Shown here: positions 5,120 to 8,745 of the stretch, piece after piece
Position numbering within the stretch: position 1 is the stretch's first letter
How the letters are laid out: each line of letters begins with the position of its first letter
From: Clostridiales bacterium UBA4696
GTDB lineage: Bacteria; Bacillota; Clostridia; Oscillospirales; Oscillospiraceae
Length of the DNA stretch: 8,745 nt
NCBI GenBank assembly: GCA_002404795.1
Contig: DHKK01000003.1
Coordinates: 1-8,745, forward strand
Reading direction: 5' to 3'
Program-made: the position numbers and the translations under genes
Notes under the pieces: model-generated
What the model was told of the DNA's origin: nothing
Database searches by the model: none
What the model saw: the letters and a program-made list of their open reading frames with translations, nothing else

Positions 5120-6925
5120 ATGATGCAGGATACGCTGAATTCGTTTTTTTCACAATTAGAGCCGGTTCCATGGCTGTGCTATGTGTTTCCGGTGCTGGCG
5201 CTGGGGATCTTGGTGCGGTGCGCGGTGAGCTTGCTCACGTTCCGGCGGGAGCCGGAGGTCTGGGCCTGGCTGACGACGCCGGACGGGACGCATATCCCGG
5301 TGACGCACTGGGAAAGTCTGGTCGGACGCGGCGCGGGCTGCGACGTGCAGCTGGGGTACCCGACGATCTCGCGCACGCACGCGGTGTTGACGCGGTATGA
5401 CGACGGGAGCTGGACGATCTCGGACGCGCAGTCGAAATCCGGCGTGTTCGTCAACGGGCGGCAGACCGCGCTGGCGGCGCTGCGGTTCGGCGACGTGATC
5501 ACGATGGGCGGGGTCAACTTTACGCTCGTGCCCATCACGAAGGAGCAGGAGCGCATCCAGGCCGGCACGCGCACGCGCGCGGGCCGCGCCGTGCGGCAGG
5601 CGCCGACGCTGCTGCTGCTGACGCTTTTCCAGCTGCTGGCGGCGCTGCAGCTGATTCTCGGCGGGTGCGACGCGGCGCTGGAGCTGACGGCGTTCGGCGG
5701 GCTGATCGGGCTGGAATGGGCGCTGTATCTCGGGCTGCGGATCTTCCGCAGGACGGGGTTTGAGGCGGAGACGCTGGCGTTTTTCCTGTGCACGATGGGG
5801 CTGGCGGTGGTGTCGAGCTCCGCGCCGGAGAGTCTGGTCAAGGAGCTGCTGGCGGTTTGCGCGGGCGTGTGCGTGTTTCTGGCCGTTTGCTGGTCGCTGC
5901 GCGATCTGGAACGGGCGAAGGCCGTGCGGTATCTGGCCGCGGTGGCGGGCATGGGGCTGCTGATGTTCAACCTGATCTTCGGCGTGGAGAAATACGGCGC
6001 GCGCAACTGGATCCAGCTGGGCGGGCTTTCGTTCCAGCCGTCGGAGTTCGTGAAGGTATGCTTCATTTACGTCGGCGCGTCCACGCTCTCGCGGCTGATG
6101 GCGAAGCGGAATATTATTCTGTTTATCGCGTATTCCGCGGCGATCTGCGCGTGTCTGGCGCTGATGAAGGATTTCGGCACGGCCGTCATTTTCTTCGTGG
6201 CGTTCCTGGTCATCGCGTTTCTGCGCTCGGGCAATTTTGCGACCATCGCGCTGGCGCTGGCCGCGACGGGGTTCGCGGGGGTGCTGGTGCTGCGGTTTCT
6301 GCCGTATGCGCGGAACCGGTTTGAGGCGTGGGGGCACGTGTGGGATTATGCGCTCACGACCGGGTATTCGCAGACCCGCTCGATGATGTGCATCGCGTCT
6401 GGCGGGCTGTTCGGCCTCGGGCCGGGCAAGGGGTGGCTCAAGTATGTCGCGGCGTCGGACACCGATCTGGTCTTCGCCTTCGTGTCGGAGGAGTGGGGGC
6501 TGATTTTGGCGATCCTGATGGTCGCGTGCATCGTGATCCTCGCGTGCTTTGTGGTGCGCTCGGCCCCGGCGGGGCGCAGCTGCTTTTATACGATCGGCGC
6601 GTGCGCCGCAGTGACGGTGATGGTCACGCAGACGATCCTCAATGTGTTCGGCATGGCAGACTTCCTGCCGCTGACCGGCGTGACGTTCCCGTTCGTGTCG
6701 AACGGCGGGTCGAGCATGGTGTGCGTGTGGGGACTGCTGGCCTTTGTCAAGGCGGCGGATACCCGGCAGAACGCGTCGTTCGCCATCCGCCTGCCGCACG
6801 GCGTGCAGGAGCTTTCGCAGGTGCCGGACGCCGAAGACGACATCCCGGACGAAGCCGGTGCGGACGCCGGGGCAGAGGGCGAGAGCATCTGGAGTCCTGA
6901 CGGACGGAAGGAGGCGGGCCGATGA
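5120..6925 (+). CDS. FHA domain fused to a RodA/FtsW/SpoVE-type SEDS glycosyltransferase
   Basis: This gene encodes 601 residues. GGAGAG (5111-5116) precedes two adjacent ATG codons at 5120 and 5123; the second has slightly better spacing. One membrane segment (about 18-41) leads into an FHA domain (about 46-138) with its phosphothreonine-binding residues G69-R70, S84, H87 and N112-G113. A SEDS core of roughly ten or more membrane segments follows (161-545). Visible SEDS signatures are GARNWIQLGG (293-302), QPSE (306-309), KDFGTA (350-355), the loop around D409 and GY (415-416), SGGLFGLG (427-434), and LPLTGVTFPFVSNGGSS (516-532). SEDS proteins polymerise glycan strands from lipid II at the outer membrane face. 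The acidic tail (565-601) is likely disordered. The stop overlaps the next gene's ATG (ATGA), which suggests translational coupling with its transpeptidase partner. The FHA part should be cytosolic and could bind a phosphorylated wall regulator. Whether the cell uses it for elongation, division or sporulation is not evident. Confidence 0.92.
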   Translation: MMQDTLNSFFSQLEPVPWLCYVFPVLALGILVRCAVSLLTFRREPEVWAWLTTPDGTHIPVTHWESLVGRGAGCDVQLGYPTISRTHAVLTRYDDGSWTISDAQSKSGVFVNGRQTALAALRFGDVITMGGVNFTLVPITKEQERIQAGTRTRAGRAVRQAPTLLLLTLFQLLAALQLILGGCDAALELTAFGGLIGLEWALYLGLRIFRRTGFEAETLAFFLCTMGLAVVSSSAPESLVKELLAVCAGVCVFLAVCWSLRDLERAKAVRYLAAVAGMGLLMFNLIFGVEKYGARNWIQLGGLSFQPSEFVKVCFIYVGASTLSRLMAKRNIILFIAYSAAICACLALMKDFGTAVIFFVAFLVIAFLRSGNFATIALALAATGFAGVLVLRFLPYARNRFEAWGHVWDYALTTGYSQTRSMMCIASGGLFGLGPGKGWLKYVAASDTDLVFAFVSEEWGLILAILMVACIVILACFVVRSAPAGRSCFYTIGACAAVTVMVTQTILNVFGMADFLPLTGVTFPFVSNGGSSMVCVWGLLAFVKAADTRQNASFAIRLPHGVQELSQVPDAEDDIPDEAGADAGAEGESIWSPDGRKEAGR

Positions 6926-8301
6926 AAAAGGTATCGCGCCGCGCGCTGTTCGCGCTGGCGCTGGCGATCGTGCTCGCCGCGGGGACGCTGGCGTTCTGCG
7001 TCAAATATGCGGTGAACGCGGACAAATGGGTGACGTTTTCCGGCAGTCCGCATGTCTATACCGGCACGAACCTCACGGGCGGGAAGATCTATGACCGCAC
7101 GGGCGCGCGCATTCTCAATACGACGGACGGGCGCATCTACAGCTCCGACGCCGCCGTCCGCGCGGCGACCGTCCACCTGCTCGGCGACCGCTACGGCTAT
7201 ATCAGCGCGCCGCTGCTGGGGAACTTCGCCGAGCAGATGATCGGCTACGACAAGATCACCGGCCTGAGCGAGGCCTCCAAGGGCACGGCCAGCGCCCGGC
7301 TCACCATCAGCGCCGACGTGCAGAAGGCCGCGCTGCAGGCCCTCGGCAGCTACCACGGCACTGTGGGCGTCTATAACTACAAAACCGGCGAGATCCTCTG
7401 CGCCGTGACCAGCCCGAGCTATGACCCGGACAACATCCCCGATATCGCGGGCGACGAGACCGGCGATTATGACGGCGTGTACCTCAACCGCTTCTTTGAT
7501 GCGTCCTACACGCCCGGCTCCATCTTCAAGCTCGTCACGAGCGCCGCGGCGCTCGAAGCCGACGCCGCCTCCAAGGACCAGACCTATACCTGCACCGGCG
7601 AGACGATCATCGGCGGGCAGGAGATTATCTGCATGGGCAAGCACGGCACGCTTTCGATGACGCAGGCGCTGGCACACTCGTGCAATGTCTACTACGGCGA
7701 GCTTGCCGCCAGTCTCGGCAAGGACAAGCTGCAGGCCGCGGCCGACCGGCTGGGGCTCAACGGGACGCTCCGCTGCGACGGCTATACCGCCCGCTCGACC
7801 GTCGATCTGTCGGACGCGGACGAGGGCAGCGTCGCCTGGGCCGGGATCGGACAATATACCGACCAGGTCACCGCCCTGCAGTTTCTGCGCTTCATGGGCG
7901 TGATCGCGGGCGGCGGCGAAGCCGCCGAGCCCTATCTCATGCAGAAGATCTCCCGCGCAGGCCAGACCGTCTATGAGGCGAAGACCGAAACGACCGGGCA
8001 TCTGCTCTCCGCCGCGACGGCAAGTACGCTCGGCGGCATGATGCGCAGCGCGGTCGTGAACCAGTACGGCGCGTGGCAGTTCGGCGCGCTGACGGTCTGC
8101 GCCAAGTCCGGCACGGCCGAACGGGAAAACGGCCCGGCCGATGCCATGTTCGCTGGCTTCGTGCAGGACGAGGCCTACCCGCTGGCCTTCGTGGTCTTCG
8201 CCGAGCAGGGCGGCTCCGGCAGCCAGATCGCCGCCCCCATCGCCGCCAAAGTCCTCACCGCCTGCAAAACAATGCTCGATACGCCGAACCCGAACGGTTG
8301 A
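6922..8301 (+). CDS. Class B penicillin-binding protein (D,D-transpeptidase), short PbpA-like form
   Basis: This gene encodes 459 residues. ATG at 6922 overlaps the upstream stop by 4 nt, with GGAAGGAGG (6906-6914) 7 nt before it. A single N-terminal membrane anchor (7-30) is followed by a small N-terminal module with GGKIYDRTGARIL (53-65), the motif seen at the start of class B PBPs. The transpeptidase domain (about 145-450) holds all three active-site motifs: S200-I-F-K203 (nucleophile Ser200), S253-C-N255 and K395-S-G-T398. It would cross-link peptidoglycan peptides outside the membrane and be a beta-lactam target. It is shorter than typical PBP2/PBP3 (about 580-700 residues) and lacks PASTA domains, close in size to actinobacterial PbpA, which is also encoded beside rodA and FHA genes. 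Early codons favour G-ending forms like the upstream genes; later codons favour C-ending forms. Function is well supported; its cellular process is inferred from the SEDS partner. Confidence 0.94.
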   Translation: MKKVSRRALFALALAIVLAAGTLAFCVKYAVNADKWVTFSGSPHVYTGTNLTGGKIYDRTGARILNTTDGRIYSSDAAVRAATVHLLGDRYGYISAPLLGNFAEQMIGYDKITGLSEASKGTASARLTISADVQKAALQALGSYHGTVGVYNYKTGEILCAVTSPSYDPDNIPDIAGDETGDYDGVYLNRFFDASYTPGSIFKLVTSAAALEADAASKDQTYTCTGETIIGGQEIICMGKHGTLSMTQALAHSCNVYYGELAASLGKDKLQAAADRLGLNGTLRCDGYTARSTVDLSDADEGSVAWAGIGQYTDQVTALQFLRFMGVIAGGGEAAEPYLMQKISRAGQTVYEAKTETTGHLLSAATASTLGGMMRSAVVNQYGAWQFGALTVCAKSGTAERENGPADAMFAGFVQDEAYPLAFVVFAEQGGSGSQIAAPIAAKVLTACKTMLDTPNPNG

Positions 8302-8312
8302 GGAACGCGCCC

Positions 8313-8468
8313 TGTAGGGGCGGGGCTCTGCTCCGCCCGTGCAGGAGGCACTGGTTTTACGATGATCTCCGGCGAATTCGTACTGCCCTTCGGGCCGATG
8401 TAGGCATCGGCCCCTACAGCTTCCGTCAAAATCTGCAGCAGCGGGTGGAGCAGAGCCCCGCCCCTACA
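8313..8468. repeat. Second repeat family: inverted TGTAGGGGC hairpin units downstream of the PBP gene
   Basis: Bases 8313-8339 and 8442-8468 are 27-nt inverted repeats differing at one position. Each begins (reading inward) TGTAGGGGC and folds into a 9-bp stem with a 3-nt loop (8318-8338 and 8443-8463). A third unit, 8391-8418, lies between them in the same orientation as the right one but with a different stem (GGGCCGATG-TAGG-CATCGGCCC). The 51 nt at 8340-8390 have no feature I recognise. No T-run follows the hairpins, so they are not standard terminators. It may still mark the end of the operon, since no other terminator follows the stop at 8301. It is unrelated in sequence to the palindromic repeats further left. 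Confidence 0.82.
8391..8418 (-). repeat. Inner half-unit of the second repeat family, variant stem
   Basis: A 9-bp stem (8392-8400 with 8405-8413) and a TAGG loop are followed by CTACA, so on the minus strand it reads TGTAGGGGC plus a hairpin, like its neighbours. The outer pairs are shared with the other two units but the inner four or five pairs differ while staying complementary. Confidence 0.75.
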
Positions 8469-8480
8469 AACTGCCCCGCA

Positions 8481-8619
8481 AGAAGGTAACACCTATCAAA
8501 ATTTCAGTCGCACCTTCTATTGATAGCAGTCGTTCTACGGCAACTGGTATCAAATCTGATACCCCCGTATCAGGCGGCGCGCAGCAGAAACTCGTAAGGT
8601 GAGTATCGAGTGGAACGAC
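8481..8619. other. Non-coding region with nested and competing hairpins
   Basis: No gene is evident. Complementary segments found by eye are: AGAAGGT (8481-8487) with ACCTTCT (8512-8518); CTATCAA (8493-8499) with TTGATAG (8520-8526), interleaved with the first pair; GGTATCA (8546-8552) with TGATACC (8557-8563); CTGATAC (8556-8562) with GTATCAG (8567-8573), which shares a strand with the preceding hairpin; ACTCG (8590-8594) with CGAGT (8607-8611); and GTCGTTC (8529-8535) with GAACGAC (8613-8619), enclosing the last three. The composition is less GC-rich than the neighbouring genes. It could be a structured RNA, a mobile-element end or a recombination site. The strand is undetermined. Confidence 0.45.
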
Positions 8620-8691
8620 GCCTAAAAGATTGGGGCTTACCTAAATTCAGAGGCAGGAAGCACCAAACCGTAATCCAGCGCCCCTTTTCTC

Positions 8692-8725
8692 CCCCTTCTT
8701 TTCCGGCAAGACGGAAAAGAAGGGG
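8692..8725. other. Perfect 14-bp hairpin
   Basis: CCCCTTCTTTTCCG (8692-8705) and CGGAAAAGAAGGGG (8712-8725) are exact inverted repeats around a 6-nt GCAAGA loop. No T-tract follows on either strand, so a simple intrinsic terminator is unlikely. The rest of 8620-8745 shows no gene; a short open frame entering on the minus strand from the right edge stops at 8647-8649 and reads through this hairpin. Confidence 0.7.
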
Positions 8726-8745
8726 CCGCCGGAGGCGTCGGCAGC

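Noticed and set aside
5156..6799. A 547-codon minus-strand open frame opposite the SEDS gene
   Set aside because: The predicted protein is an Arg/Gln/His-rich low-complexity shadow typical of the strand opposite GC-rich genes; the plus strand encodes a clear FHA-SEDS protein.
6586..8001. A 471-codon minus-strand open frame opposite the SEDS/PBP junction
   Set aside because: It spans two real genes and their overlap, has no domain and no ribosome site; a GC-rich shadow.
8073..8492. Short open frames on both strands around the PBP end and second repeat
   Set aside because: They run through the PBP catalytic domain in the wrong frame and then through repeat hairpins; no ribosome site or domain.
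8603..8640. T-box-like string GAGTGGAACGACG
   Set aside because: It resembles the T-box GGTGG-ACC core only loosely, lacks the ACC and a terminator/antiterminator pair, and no aminoacyl-tRNA or amino acid gene follows in the window.
8469..8650. Short minus-strand open frames in the right intergenic region
   Set aside because: Frames of about 30-55 codons without ATG/ribosome site; they overlap dense inverted repeats, so structure explains the sequence better than coding. A decayed gene is not excluded.

Overview
The window looks like a chromosomal segment of a GC-rich, Gram-positive anaerobe of the Clostridia (Bacillota), most likely the Oscillospiraceae/Ruminococcaceae. This rests on strong AGGAGG ribosome sites, sigma-A type promoters, an SLH-domain surface protein, an AI-2E family permease, an FHA-SEDS fusion next to a short class B penicillin-binding protein, and dense families of hairpin-rich intergenic repeats. 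No rRNA, tRNA, CRISPR array or transposase gene was found.

Layout. 1-268: a palindromic repeat (copy A), a G-rich stretch and the intrinsic terminator of the gene that follows on the minus strand. 269-2917 (minus): an 882-residue secreted S-layer type protein with three N-terminal SLH domains. It has a near-ideal promoter (TTGACT-17-TAAAAT), an mRNA that probably starts a few bases before a hairpin, and a strong ribosome site. 3062-3732: two more copies (B and C) of the palindromic repeat, bracketing a 117-residue DUF559 (Vsr-like fold) nuclease gene on the minus strand. 3798-8301 (plus): a three-gene transcription unit comprising an AI-2E family membrane protein, an FHA domain fused to a RodA/FtsW-type SEDS glycosyltransferase, and a class B transpeptidase whose start overlaps the SEDS stop (ATGA). 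8302-8745: no convincing gene, but a second repeat family, a region rich in mutually exclusive hairpins, and a perfect 14-bp hairpin.

How the genes may work together. SEDS proteins polymerise glycan strands from lipid II and class B PBPs cross-link them, so the last two genes form a plausible peptidoglycan synthase pair. The fused FHA domain suggests control through phosphothreonine binding, although no Ser/Thr kinase lies in the window. The SLH protein would be anchored to the wall polymers made outside the membrane.

The most interesting material is non-coding. Two unrelated repeat families each keep hairpin geometry while changing stem sequence, so compensatory changes can be seen inside this one window. 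The right-hand intergenic region contains competing hairpins that share a strand. These are sequence observations; function is inference.
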